DNA of 37,042 bases from Endozoicomonas montiporae CL-33 (GTDB lineage Bacteria > Pseudomonadota > Gammaproteobacteria > Pseudomonadales > Endozoicomonadaceae). Below are positions 29,738-37,042 of the stretch, piece by piece; position 1 is the first letter of the stretch; every line of letters begins with the position of its first letter. The notes beneath the pieces are model-generated. The model ran no database searches. It was given only the letters and a program-made list of their open reading frames with translations, and was not told where the DNA came from. The position numbers and the translations under genes are program-made. The stretch is from NCBI RefSeq assembly GCF_001583435.1, contig NZ_CP013251.1:5393215-5430256 (forward strand), written 5' to 3'.

Positions 29738-30376
29738 ATGGCAGATCTTATTTCGTTCGGGATCACAGTGTTCGTTGGCTTTTTTGCAATGATGAACCCC
29801 ATTGCCAATACGCCAATTTTTATCAGCCTCACCGATGGCTTACGACCTAATGAAAAGTGCTCTATCGCACGCCGTTCCTGTCTGATTGCTTTTCTGATTG
29901 TCGCGACTTTTTGCTTATTGGGAAAAATAATCTTTGATATGTTCGGAATAACCATTCCTGCTTTTCGAATTACTGGCGGTATCCTGGTATTTCTGATTGG
30001 TAAGGACATGCTGAGTGGTAACACTTCTGATGTTCATACACCTAGTCATGAGGATAATGAGAAAAGTCTTGATGCTAAATTAAGCATTGCCATCAGTCCT
30101 CTCGCGACCCCTATTCTTGGAGGTCCGGGCATCATCGCTTCAGCAATGAATTTTGTTGGTGATCAGGGATTAAAAGAGATTATGGTGATCCTTGTCGCCT
30201 TGGCTAACTTATGCGTCATAACTTACTTTTTCTTCATATCAGGCGAGCGTTTTATTAAATTTATTGGTGAAAGTGCAATAAAGGTTATTAGTCGAATGAT
30301 GGGGCTAATTCTGGCCGTCATGGGAGTACAGATGATTATTCTGGGGATCTATGGTGCGGTGCACTTGTATAAGTAA
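29738..30376 (+). CDS. MarC-family integral membrane protein (UPF0056)
   Basis: The 212-residue protein has six hydrophobic segments and the MarC/YhgN/SnatA hallmarks: FFAMMNPIANTPIFISL at the N-terminus, AFRITGGILVFLIGKDML in the middle and SPLATPILGGPGIIASAM near residue 125. A hydrophilic loop (residues about 95-110) separates the two halves. Members are inner-membrane proteins, some proposed to export small amino acids; the older link to multiple antibiotic resistance is not supported. It stands alone between two terminators, and its own terminator overlaps its stop codon. No clear ribosome-binding site is visible before the ATG. Confidence 0.93.
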   Translation: MADLISFGITVFVGFFAMMNPIANTPIFISLTDGLRPNEKCSIARRSCLIAFLIVATFCLLGKIIFDMFGITIPAFRITGGILVFLIGKDMLSGNTSDVHTPSHEDNEKSLDAKLSIAISPLATPILGGPGIIASAMNFVGDQGLKEIMVILVALANLCVITYFFFISGERFIKFIGESAIKVISRMMGLILAVMGVQMIILGIYGAVHLYK

Positions 30377-30396
30377 CCAGTGCACCTTTTATTGTT
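30358..30396 (+). terminator. Terminator overlapping the marC-family stop codon
   Basis: GGTGCACT (30358-30365) and AGTGCACC (30379-30386) form a perfect 8-bp stem. The TAA stop (30374-30376) sits in the 13-nt loop. The tail is TTTTATTGTT. The left arm is coding sequence for the last residues. Confidence 0.78.
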
Positions 30397-30402
30397 GATC
30401 GT

Positions 30403-31834
30403 TCAGTTCTTAATCCCGGCTTCCCAAAAAACCGGATCCGAGTAGAACCACAGATCTTCCCATTGATCCAATGGTTCCTGATTGACTTCCGGTTCAAGGT
30501 ATTCACCGCTGGTACCACGCAAACGCACATAACCGTTTGCATGCTCACGAGGAAGAGTGACAGTGACCTTGATCTCGTTGCCTTCTACTCGCCAGTGTGA
30601 CTCATCCAAACGCTCAATAACTCTGGCTGTCGAGTTGGTTTCAGCCTCCCCGGCAATCTCATCATTGATGCCACCTGTAATGACATCAATACGCTTTAAT
30701 TCGGGATGATCGCCATTGAAATTCTCATCAGGATTCAGTGTGAAGCTCATTGTCAGTGTCAGTTTTTTTTCATTACCCAGCTCCAGAGTTTCACCCAGTG
30801 TAACCCCACTTTTACTGTCACCGGAAAGCCTGACATCCATTCCCTGTATCAGGTCACCAAACACCATAAAGCTTCTGCCATGGCGTAAGCCATCCATTAT
30901 GTCCGCAGGTTCGTTATGCGCCAGCACAAAGGTTTTGGTGTACTCACCAGGCCAGAAATCTCGCCCACCATCTGATACATGGACATGTGAATCAGATCCT
31001 GCAGAGATCCAAAAGCGCATACCGTTCCCAAGAAAGTGATCCCACACGCCTCCAACGACAGCTGTCATCTGGTCAAAGCCATTCATGCTGGGATGTTTGT
31101 AATATCTTCCACGATTGCTTGTTGCCTGATGACCCGGAGCTGCCACCATGCCAATAAACACTTCAGGGTCGGTATAATGCCATGTCATCAACTTTTCCGG
31201 CGTCACCCTGTCCCACAAGCCCGGTAGTGGTGGCATGGCCTGATGACTGGGATGATTCATAATGATCAAGGGCTTCTCATCCAGCCCAGAAAAAGAACGA
31301 ATACCTGCCTGTAAATGCTCAACTGTATTACGCTGTCGTATTTCACTGCGAATCTCCCTGATACTGTAGTCTCTCTGGAAGTTCACCAGAATATCGCGTT
31401 CCTGATCATTGATAGGCACCACAATTGATAGGCACCATAACTGTTGCATGTTCACCAGCGGGAACGTCGAGCTCTTTACCAAAGAATTGCCACACATCAG
31501 AAACAGCTTTACGTGCCTCCAGTAATTCAGGATAGGCACCTTTACGTAATAGTTTTGAATGATCAGGACCACCATGATCAGTATTCACCAGCCAGCTTAA
31601 TCCGTATTTTTTGGCCGCTTTTGCATTATCAAGATAAGTATGCGGGCTATCTCCCCCCTTGATTGGACTCCATGGATCAGTACTTCGATCCCACCCCACG
31701 CTCCAGTGCGTATGAGCATGATGATCACCCGCAAGCCATTGCCGTTCAGCATTTGCGGTGGCCATCATCGAAAACCCCAAAGGAATAAGGGCACAAAGAA
31801 AAAGAATTCCTCTGCCTGCTTTACTGTTAAACAT
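30403..31834 (-). pseudogene. Secreted PHP-type metal-dependent hydrolase, frameshifted
   Basis: One gene is split into two frames. The 5' part (31834 to about 31424) has a signal peptide ending ATANA, then GDHHAHTHWS, LVNTDHGGPDHSK and FGKELDVPAGEHATVMVPI. The 3' part (about 31420 to 30403) continues NDQERDILVNFQRDYS, then IIMNHPSH and WISAGSDSHVHVSDGG, and a C-terminal beta-rich region. The ordered His/Asp/Glu motifs (HxHxH, DHGG, E, NHPSH, SDSH) are those of a PHP-domain phosphoesterase-like site binding metals. A 16-bp tandem duplication at the junction shifts the frame by +1 and leads to a stop 5 codons later. Removing one copy gives about 471 residues. The substrate is unknown. Confidence 0.85.
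31408..31439. repeat. 16-bp tandem duplication causing the frameshift
   Basis: Two adjacent units, ATTGATAGGCACCACA (31408-31423) and ATTGATAGGCACCATA (31424-31439), differ at one base. Sixteen is not a multiple of three, so the unit shifts the reading frame of the PHP-type gene. Confidence 0.9.
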
Positions 31835-31907
31835 GTGTAAGGTTGCAATGATTTCAGTTAAAGCAGCAATGATATGAATCTTAAAGGACTTATAAAATGA
31901 TACCTGT

Positions 31908-31945
31908 CAGTACCGTAAGTATTGGTATTATTTGTTACGGTACTG
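31908..31945. repeat. 11-bp inverted repeat between mnmE and the PHP-type gene
   Basis: CAGTACCGTAA (31908-31918) and TTACGGTACTG (31935-31945) are exact reverse complements around 16 nt. It lies 27 nt after the mnmE stop and 74 nt upstream of the PHP gene start. No U-run follows on the minus strand, so it is either a poor mnmE terminator or an operator. Confidence 0.7.
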
Positions 31946-31972
31946 AAAGCGAAAACAAGATTTTCTAAAGGG

Positions 31973-33349
31973 TTATTTACCAATACAGAACGACGAGAAA
32001 ATTCTCCCCAGCAAGTCGTCACTGCTGAACTGCCCGGTAATTTCCCCTAAGGTTTTCTGGGCATGCCTCAGGTCTTCTGCCAGAAGCTCTCCTGCTCCCA
32101 TATGCTCCAGCTGTAAACGACCATTGCCCAAAAACTCACCAGCGCGGCGTAAAGCATCCAGATGACGGCGACGGGCAGAGAAACCTCCCTCCATGGCACC
32201 CTCATACCCCATACAAGCCTTTAAATGCTCTCTGAGGGCATCAAGCCCATGTTCCCTTTTGGCACATACCCTAATTACAGGAACGCCGTCAGCGTCTTCT
32301 ATGCCCGCCTGCTCGCCAGTCAGATCAATCTTGTTGCGCACAACGGTTAGTTTTTCCATGGAAGGCAAACGATCAACAAACTCTGGCCAGATATCATGGG
32401 GATTCACAGCCTCCGTCCCAGTGCCATCTACCATGAGTAATACACGATCAGCGTCTTCAATCTCTTTAAACGCCCGCTCGACACCAATCTGTTCAACCTT
32501 ATCTTCTGTTTCACGCAGCCCTGCGGTATCGATCACATGCAACGGCATTCCATCAATGTGAATGTGCTCACGCAAAACATCGCGAGTGGTTCCGGCGATA
32601 TCGGTAACAATAGCGGTTTCACGCCCAGCCAGAGCATTCAGAAGACTTGATTTACCAGCATTGGGGCGACCGGCAATAACAACCGTCATGCCTTCCCGCT
32701 GGATGGCTCCCTGCCCGGCTTCACGAATAACCTCATCCAAATCGCTGATAATCACATTAAGATCATTACTGACTTTGCCATCAGCCAGAAAATCAATCTC
32801 TTCTTCCGGGAAATCAATGGCCGCCTCCACATAGATTCGCAATTGAATCAGGGACTCCACCAGAGTGTTCACCCGTTTGGAAAACGCTCCCTGCATGGAT
32901 CGCAGCGCAGATCGGGCCGCCTGTTCGGAACTGGAATCAATCAGGTCAGCAATAGCCTCGGCCTGAGCCAAGTCCATTTTGTCGTTAAGGAAGGCTCGTT
33001 CTGAAAACTCACCGGGGTTGGACTGTCTCACCCCGAGAGCAAGGATGCGGCGTAACAGCAAGTCCAGAATAACAGGGCCACCATGTCCCTGTAGCTCTAA
33101 GACATCTTCACCGGTGAAGGAGTTCGGATTTGGAAAGAATAAGGCAATTCCCTGGTCTAACACCTCGTCAGACTCATCATGAAACGCGCCATAGTGAGCA
33201 AAACGGGGCCTGGGCTCGATCTTCAGCACCTCACGTGCCACTTTCAGAGCATCAGGCCCGGAAACCCTGATTATGCCCACACCGCCCCTACCCGGAGCAG
33301 TAGCCTGTGCAGCAATGGTGTCGTTGTGAATAGAACTGAGATCAGACAT
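31973..33349 (-). CDS. mnmE: tRNA modification GTPase MnmE
   Basis: Formerly trmE. The 458-residue GTPase partners with MnmG in U34 modification. Order: the N-terminal formyl-THF-binding domain ([20 protein letters not shown]), a helical domain, the inserted G domain and the helical C-terminus. G1 is [15 protein letters not shown]2 [10 protein letters not shown]3 [10 protein letters not shown] and G4 RNKIDL. It ends with FCIGK, the conserved Cys motif. Length is close to E. coli's 454. It follows yidC after a strong terminator, so it needs its own promoter in the 33350-33432 stretch. Confidence 0.98.
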   Translation of the reverse strand: MSDLSSIHNDTIAAQATAPGRGGVGIIRVSGPDALKVAREVLKIEPRPRFAHYGAFHDESDEVLDQGIALFFPNPNSFTGEDVLELQGHGGPVILDLLLRRILALGVRQSNPGEFSERAFLNDKMDLAQAEAIADLIDSSSEQAARSALRSMQGAFSKRVNTLVESLIQLRIYVEAAIDFPEEEIDFLADGKVSNDLNVIISDLDEVIREAGQGAIQREGMTVVIAGRPNAGKSSLLNALAGRETAIVTDIAGTTRDVLREHIHIDGMPLHVIDTAGLRETEDKVEQIGVERAFKEIEDADRVLLMVDGTGTEAVNPHDIWPEFVDRLPSMEKLTVVRNKIDLTGEQAGIEDADGVPVIRVCAKREHGLDALREHLKACMGYEGAMEGGFSARRRHLDALRRAGEFLGNGRLQLEHMGAGELLAEDLRHAQKTLGEITGQFSSDDLLGRIFSSFCIGK

Positions 33350-33432
33350 GTACTGGTTACGTCATAATTGGAAAATGAGTCGTAGTTTAGCGGCTATAGT
33401 CTAATTGATCATCAGGTGTAACAGTCATATAT

Positions 33433-33474
33433 AAAAAAACGACCCAGAGGCAAAGCCAGTGGGTCGTTTTTTTT
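33433..33474 (-). terminator. Strong terminator of the yidC transcript (bidirectional)
   Basis: ACGACCCA (33439-33446) pairs with TGGGTCGT (33460-33467), extended by runs of seven As and eight Ts on the two sides. The structure can therefore terminate in either direction. It lies 21 nt after the yidC stop. Confidence 0.92.
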
Positions 33475-33494
33475 GAAGCGTTGGAGAAAAAGCG

Positions 33495-35180
33495 TTATGT
33501 GCCTTCTTTCTCAATCTTCTTGGTAATGATGAACTGCTGAATGATCGACAGCGTGTTGTTAGTTACCCAGTACAGTACAAGACCGGCAGGGAACCACAGG
33601 AAGAACACGGTGAAGATAACTGGCATCAGTTTCATTACTTTTGCCTGAACAGGGTCTGGCGGAGTCGGGTTCAACAGCTGCTGAGCGAACATGGAAGCAC
33701 CCATGATCAGCGGCAGGATGAAGTACGGATCCATCTGGGACAAGTCATGAATCCACCCCAGCCAAGGAGCCTGACGCAGCTCTACAGACTCCTGTAACAC
33801 CCAGTACAGGGCGATAAATACAGGCATCTGAACAAGAATTGGCAGACAACCACCCATGGGGTTGACCTTCTCTTTCTTGTACAGCTCCATCATTTCCTGA
33901 GACAGCTTCTGGCGGTCTTCACCATGCTTCTCTTTCAGCTCCTGCATCTTCGGTCCAAGCTTGCGCATTTTGGCCATAGAGCGGAAGCTGGTTGCGTTCA
34001 GCGGATAGAATATCGCTTTCACACATACTGTCAGCAGAATGATGGACCAACCCCAGTTACCCACAATAGACTGAATAAACTTCAGCAGGGTAAACAGCGG
34101 TTGAGCCAGGAACCATAACCAACCAAAGTCCATGGTCAGCTGCAGACCATCGGCCAGTTCTTTCAGACGCTTCTGGTCTTTGGGACCTGCGTACAGATCT
34201 GCTCCGACAGTCACCGTCTGACCCGGCTGAACAGTAACGTTATCGATAAAACCGACAAAATGGTACTGCTGGTCGTGGGACAGGTTGGTGTAATAGGTAT
34301 GAGTCTGAGTCTGATCCGGTACCCATGCCGTCACAAAGTAGAGCTGCAGCATGGCTGCATAACCACCTTCTACGTTCTGCTCAAAGCGAGACTTACTGAA
34401 GTCCTTGAAAGGCAATTTCACGTATGGCTTATCCACAGAACGCACCGCAGCACCGTTATAGGTGTTCATAGGTGCACTGGAGTTAACCGTACTAGGGTCT
34501 TCAGAGCCATCACGCTTCAGCTGTGCATAAAAGCGATCCTGCCATACTGTGTCGCCTTTATTCTCGATCACATAATCCATGCGGATATCGTATGAGTCAC
34601 GAACAAAGGTATAACGCTTGATCAGGTTCAGCTCGTCAGTAGATCGGGTCAGGTCAACAACAACGGTGTCCTTCCCATCATCCAGAGTAAAGCTGTGCTG
34701 CTTAACGTTGTACAGCGGGCGCTGATTGTTAGCCTGAGGGCCATCAGCTTTCATTAGTGCGCTCTGGGCTGTGTATTCACAGGTCACGCTGCCACTAACA
34801 CAGTCTGACTTTTGTACCAGAAGTTCAAAGGGAGGAACCTCTTCGCCTTCTTCTGGTAACCAGGCAGGGTATTGAGGCAGGCTCAGACCAATAATATCAC
34901 CACCGGCGGGATCAATCTGAACATTAAGGGTATTTGTCTTTACGCTGACAAGTTGAGCGGATGGCGAGCTGTTGCCGTCAAAGGTAACCGTGCCTGAACT
35001 GTCGGAAGAGAGTGTCGGCATGTCTGAACCGCTTTGTGCGATAGAGACATTAGACATGCTGGTTATTGCTTCTTCCCCGGTTGGTCGGGCTGGTTGATTG
35101 TAATCTTCGTTCCACTGTTGGAGTGTCAATACACCAACAACAGCTACGGCGCCTATCAGGAGTGTTCTTTGCAGATCCAT
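33495..35180 (-). CDS. yidC: Membrane protein insertase YidC
   Basis: Inserts and folds inner-membrane proteins, including ATP synthase subunit c, alone or with SecYEG. I start at ATG 35178-35180 ([20 protein letters not shown]), giving 561 residues. The frame is open to 35294 but that part overlaps yidD. Visible are one N-terminal membrane helix, a large periplasmic beta domain (about 60-330) and the conserved C-terminal five-helix region with [39 protein letters not shown] and [20 protein letters not shown]. The start overlaps yidD by 25 nt. Confidence 0.98.
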   Translation of the reverse strand: MDLQRTLLIGAVAVVGVLTLQQWNEDYNQPARPTGEEAITSMSNVSIAQSGSDMPTLSSDSSGTVTFDGNSSPSAQLVSVKTNTLNVQIDPAGGDIIGLSLPQYPAWLPEEGEEVPPFELLVQKSDCVSGSVTCEYTAQSALMKADGPQANNQRPLYNVKQHSFTLDDGKDTVVVDLTRSTDELNLIKRYTFVRDSYDIRMDYVIENKGDTVWQDRFYAQLKRDGSEDPSTVNSSAPMNTYNGAAVRSVDKPYVKLPFKDFSKSRFEQNVEGGYAAMLQLYFVTAWVPDQTQTHTYYTNLSHDQQYHFVGFIDNVTVQPGQTVTVGADLYAGPKDQKRLKELADGLQLTMDFGWLWFLAQPLFTLLKFIQSIVGNWGWSIILLTVCVKAIFYPLNATSFRSMAKMRKLGPKMQELKEKHGEDRQKLSQEMMELYKKEKVNPMGGCLPILVQMPVFIALYWVLQESVELRQAPWLGWIHDLSQMDPYFILPLIMGASMFAQQLLNPTPPDPVQAKVMKLMPVIFTVFFLWFPAGLVLYWVTNNTLSIIQQFIITKKIEKEGT

Positions 35181-35497
35181 GATTTCCGAGCCACAGATTC
35201 TGGTTGATGGGAATGATTGTCTGATTCTGTCCGATTGAGCCTGTCTGAGGATTCCGGCACCGGATCGAAGCCTCCCGGATGCCAGGGATGGCAACGCAGC
35301 AGTCTTGAAATAGTGAGTTTGCTGCCTTTCAGAAAACCATGGCTATCGAGTGCTTCCTGAGCATAAGCGGAACAGGTTGGATAAAATCGACAACGCCCAG
35401 CCATAAGAGGGCTTATGCAATAGCGATAGACTGTGATCAAACTTTTGGCGAGCAGTCTCGGCAGATCTTTGATCGTGTTTATCACGCTTTTTCGCAT
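35156..35497 (-). CDS. yidD: Membrane protein insertion efficiency factor YidD
   Basis: The 113-residue protein belongs to the UPF0161 family, which associates with the inner membrane and assists YidC. The diagnostic core is [36 protein letters not shown] and [17 protein letters not shown]. The C-terminal tail after residue 85 is polar and longer than in E. coli (85 residues) because the frame continues into yidC. It usually overlaps or abuts rnpA, but here 203 nt separate them. Confidence 0.96.
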   Translation of the reverse strand: MRKSVINTIKDLPRLLAKSLITVYRYCISPLMAGRCRFYPTCSAYAQEALDSHGFLKGSKLTISRLLRCHPWHPGGFDPVPESSDRLNRTESDNHSHQPESVARKSWICKEHS

Positions 35498-35560
35498 GTC
35501 TTTTTACTCAATCTGCCCTGGGCATCAGGAGACCGTAAGGCTTAGTTCCATAAGCTGTGT

Positions 35561-35663
35561 TCACCAATCAAGGTAAAGCCCTCCCTGGTGACGTAAGCGA
35601 CTGGAGGCAGTGTCTACCTCCCCAGTCACCCAGCTCTACAACGTCCACCAAATTGTTAAGTGG
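35561..35663. other. Structured spacer between rnpA and yidD
   Basis: The 203-nt gap holds a run of potential hairpins: TCACCA/TGGTGA (35561-35566 and 35586-35591), then GACT-GGAGG pairing with CCTCC-AGTC (35599-35607 and 35617-35627, with a CC bulge), then CCAC/GTGG (35645-35648 and 35660-35663, weak). I see no coding potential. It could be an mRNA leader, a small repeat element or an RNA processing region. Confidence 0.4.
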
Positions 35664-35700
35664 CTATATCCGTAACCCGGGGCTTTTATGCCTCAAGTTA

Positions 35701-36069
35701 TCAGGACTGTTGCCACTCACCCAGACGACGTGCCAGCTTGTGCCACTGTCTGGATAGCAGTTTGTTAATGTCGTAGTTTTCGAGCTCATCCAAGCCTCGG
35801 CGTGCCAGTACCACAATATCCAGATGTCCCAGTTCGTCCTGCTTAAGGCGAAAAGTTTCCCGTATATGTCGCTTGACACGATTTCGACCGGTGGCCTTAC
35901 GAATATTCTTTTTGGCTATCACCAGACCGAGTCTGGGGTGATCGTGATGACTCACTTTCGCCAGAATAAGTAAGTGCCGACAGGATACCTTGATATCTGC
36001 CTGGTCAAATACCTGCTTAAAATCAGCTGCTGAGCACAACCGCTTGTCGCGGCTAAAAGCGAAGCTCAC
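35701..36069 (-). CDS. rnpA: Ribonuclease P protein component
   Basis: The 122-residue basic protein works with the RNase P RNA to trim tRNA 5' leaders. It has the family's FSRDKRLCSAADFKQVFDQA opening, the central LGLVIAKKNIRKATGRNRVK and RHIRETFR, i.e. the RNR signature that binds the RNA. The start is GTG at 36067-36069, with no strong ribosome-binding site, 21 nt after rpmH. That spacing suggests translation from the rpmH mRNA, as in other bacteria. Confidence 0.97.
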   Translation of the reverse strand: MSFAFSRDKRLCSAADFKQVFDQADIKVSCRHLLILAKVSHHDHPRLGLVIAKKNIRKATGRNRVKRHIRETFRLKQDELGHLDIVVLARRGLDELENYDINKLLSRQWHKLARRLGEWQQS

Positions 36070-36090
36070 CTGACAGTCTTACTGCTGAAA

Positions 36091-36225
36091 TCAGGCGCTC
36101 AGACGCTTACGGCCTTTAGCACGACGACGGTTAATAACAGCACGACCGTTCTTGGTAGCCATACGGGCACGGAAACCATGGGAGCGGGCACGTTTCAGGT
36201 TAGATGGTTGAAAAGTTCTTTTCAT
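36091..36225 (-). CDS. rpmH: 50S ribosomal protein L34
   Basis: The 44-residue protein starts [20 protein letters not shown], continues [20 protein letters not shown] and ends RLSA, a near-universal L34 sequence. L34 is a small basic protein of the large ribosomal subunit. The gene is too short for a typical ORF cut-off. It leads the rpmH-rnpA-yidD-yidC cluster, and a sigma70-type promoter lies about 75 nt upstream. Confidence 0.99.
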   Translation of the reverse strand: MKRTFQPSNLKRARSHGFRARMATKNGRAVINRRRAKGRKRLSA

Positions 36226-36301
36226 GATGACACTACTCTTAGTTAATCAATCTTCTTGGGAAGACGCTGCACATCCTTTATGGATATACAAAAAGACGGG
36301 C

Positions 36302-36330
36302 ATTCTAAGGAATTGACCAATCTGCGTCAA
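36302..36330 (-). promoter_or_regulatory. Sigma70 promoter of rpmH
   Basis: On the minus strand TTGACG (36325-36330) is followed after exactly 17 nt by TAGAAT (36302-36307). Both boxes match the consensus at 5 of 6 positions. The start of transcription would be near 36295, leaving a leader of about 70 nt. An 81-codon plus-strand open frame over this region (36256-36501) looks spurious. Confidence 0.8.
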
Positions 36331-36477
36331 TTTGCATTTGTCAAGAGTTTGCCGTTGACCCCCATGTTCATGTCCCTATTTGAATCAGCAGGTCTCTATA
36401 AGAAGGTTGTTTCTGATACGCATTATGAAACTGAATGCAGTAGTTGGTACCGAATTTATATTAATTGTCTTCTCTTC

Positions 36478-36937
36478 TGTGGAAAACCGATAAGTGCTTA
36501 GTCCCCGTCTTTTGACTGATAACCATTGAGCGGTACGAGCATAAATTAAAAAATATATTTTTATCTTGTTTGTGATGTTGTTTTGTTTTTATGTTTATTA
36601 TTTAGTAGCCCATTTTTTGTGGATAAGTAGCATTTTTACTTGATTATCAAGGGCTAGAGCCTGTGTATCAAGCTGTAGAAATCACGGTACTTAGCTGTTT
36701 CTTACCTGCTGATGAGTTGTGGGTAAAAAAGCTATTTATACACAGGTAAAGTTATACCACTGGTTGTGCACAGCTCATTCCTAGGGATTTACCCTGTTCT
36801 TAAACAGGTCTATCCACAGGGGTAAAACATAATTATTTTTTACCTGAAAATAGTTTTTTCTGTTGATAACTATCTGGATTAAAAGCACATTAGAAGTCAG
36901 TATCAGCTCTACAATCATCAGGTTATGGTGTGGATAA
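36478..36937. other. Probable chromosomal replication origin (oriC) with DnaA boxes
   Basis: Seven boxes fit TTWTNCACA or differ by one base: 36478-36486 (minus), 36618-36626 (exact TTATCCACA, minus), 36718-36726 (one mismatch, minus), 36736-36744 (TTATACACA, plus), 36810-36818 (one mismatch, plus), 36861-36869 (one mismatch, minus) and 36929-36937 (exact, minus). A very AT-rich stretch at 36535-36605 is a candidate unwinding element. The site next to rpmH matches the Pseudomonas-type origin between rpmH and dnaA. The tail 36938-37042 shows no certain gene. Confidence 0.88.
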
Positions 36938-37042
36938 CTTTTGGGCGAAAGGATACAATTGTCTGCACTACCCGCTTTTCGGGAAGTTGTTCATCAGGCA
37001 GTCTGATAGGCCTCATCATCACCTTCGGGATAGTTTTCAGGA

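Noticed and set aside
36256..36501. 81-codon plus-strand open frame next to rpmH
   Set aside because: It lies over the rpmH promoter and a DnaA box, has no ribosome-binding site and no recognisable protein features.

Overview
The window looks like the replication-origin region of a marine gammaproteobacterium. The backbone order, read from the right edge leftwards on the minus strand, is oriC-rpmH-rnpA-yidD-yidC-mnmE-mnmG-rsmG-parA-parB-atpIBEFHAGDC. This is the classical arrangement of Pseudomonas and Oceanospirillales chromosomes. Protein style, moderate GC, a type III secretion chaperone/effector pair, a chitinase and ISKra4/IS1380 elements suggest an Endozoicomonas-like animal symbiont. 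That genus call is inference from memory, not from a search.

Layout: 1-7.0 kb is the whole F1Fo ATP synthase operon (atpC is cut by the left edge), with a perfect 42-nt hairpin between atpD and atpC. 7.0-13.1 kb is an accessory block: a LysR regulator, a 50-aa ORF with a strong terminator downstream, a cysteine phosphatase, a periplasmic CpdB-type nucleotidase, a YggL-like protein and an orphan AT-rich gene. 13.1-15.5 kb holds parB, parA and rsmG. 15.6-20.5 kb is one secreted GH18 chitinase gene broken by two nested-in insertion sequences. Both insertions have clear inverted repeats and target duplications, and removing them restores an uninterrupted 507-codon frame. 20.6-23.1 kb has a CesT-like chaperone overlapping a putative lipase-fold effector, then a convergent methyltransferase. 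23.3-25.2 kb is mnmG, followed by an AT-rich spacer with DnaA boxes. 25.8-31.8 kb holds a ferric-iron ABC transporter (fbpABC), a MarC-family membrane protein and a secreted PHP-type protein frameshifted by a 16-bp tandem duplication. 32.0-36.2 kb is mnmE, yidC, yidD, rnpA and rpmH. 36.3-37.0 kb is the rpmH promoter and an oriC-like array of DnaA boxes. dnaA itself is not visible.

How it works together: the backbone supplies chromosome initiation and segregation (DnaA boxes, ParAB), tRNA U34 modification (MnmE/MnmG), 16S rRNA methylation (RsmG), tRNA 5' processing (RnpA), membrane protein insertion (YidC/YidD) and ATP synthesis. The accessory genes sit in three breakpoints of this order: parB|atpI, mnmG|rsmG and mnmE|mnmG. 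They concern host or environment interaction: chitin, iron, extracellular nucleotides and a probable injected lipase. The most interesting points are the orphan chaperone/effector pair, the reconstructable double insertion in the chitinase, and the excess of perfect DnaA boxes, including a second ori-like spacer upstream of mnmG.
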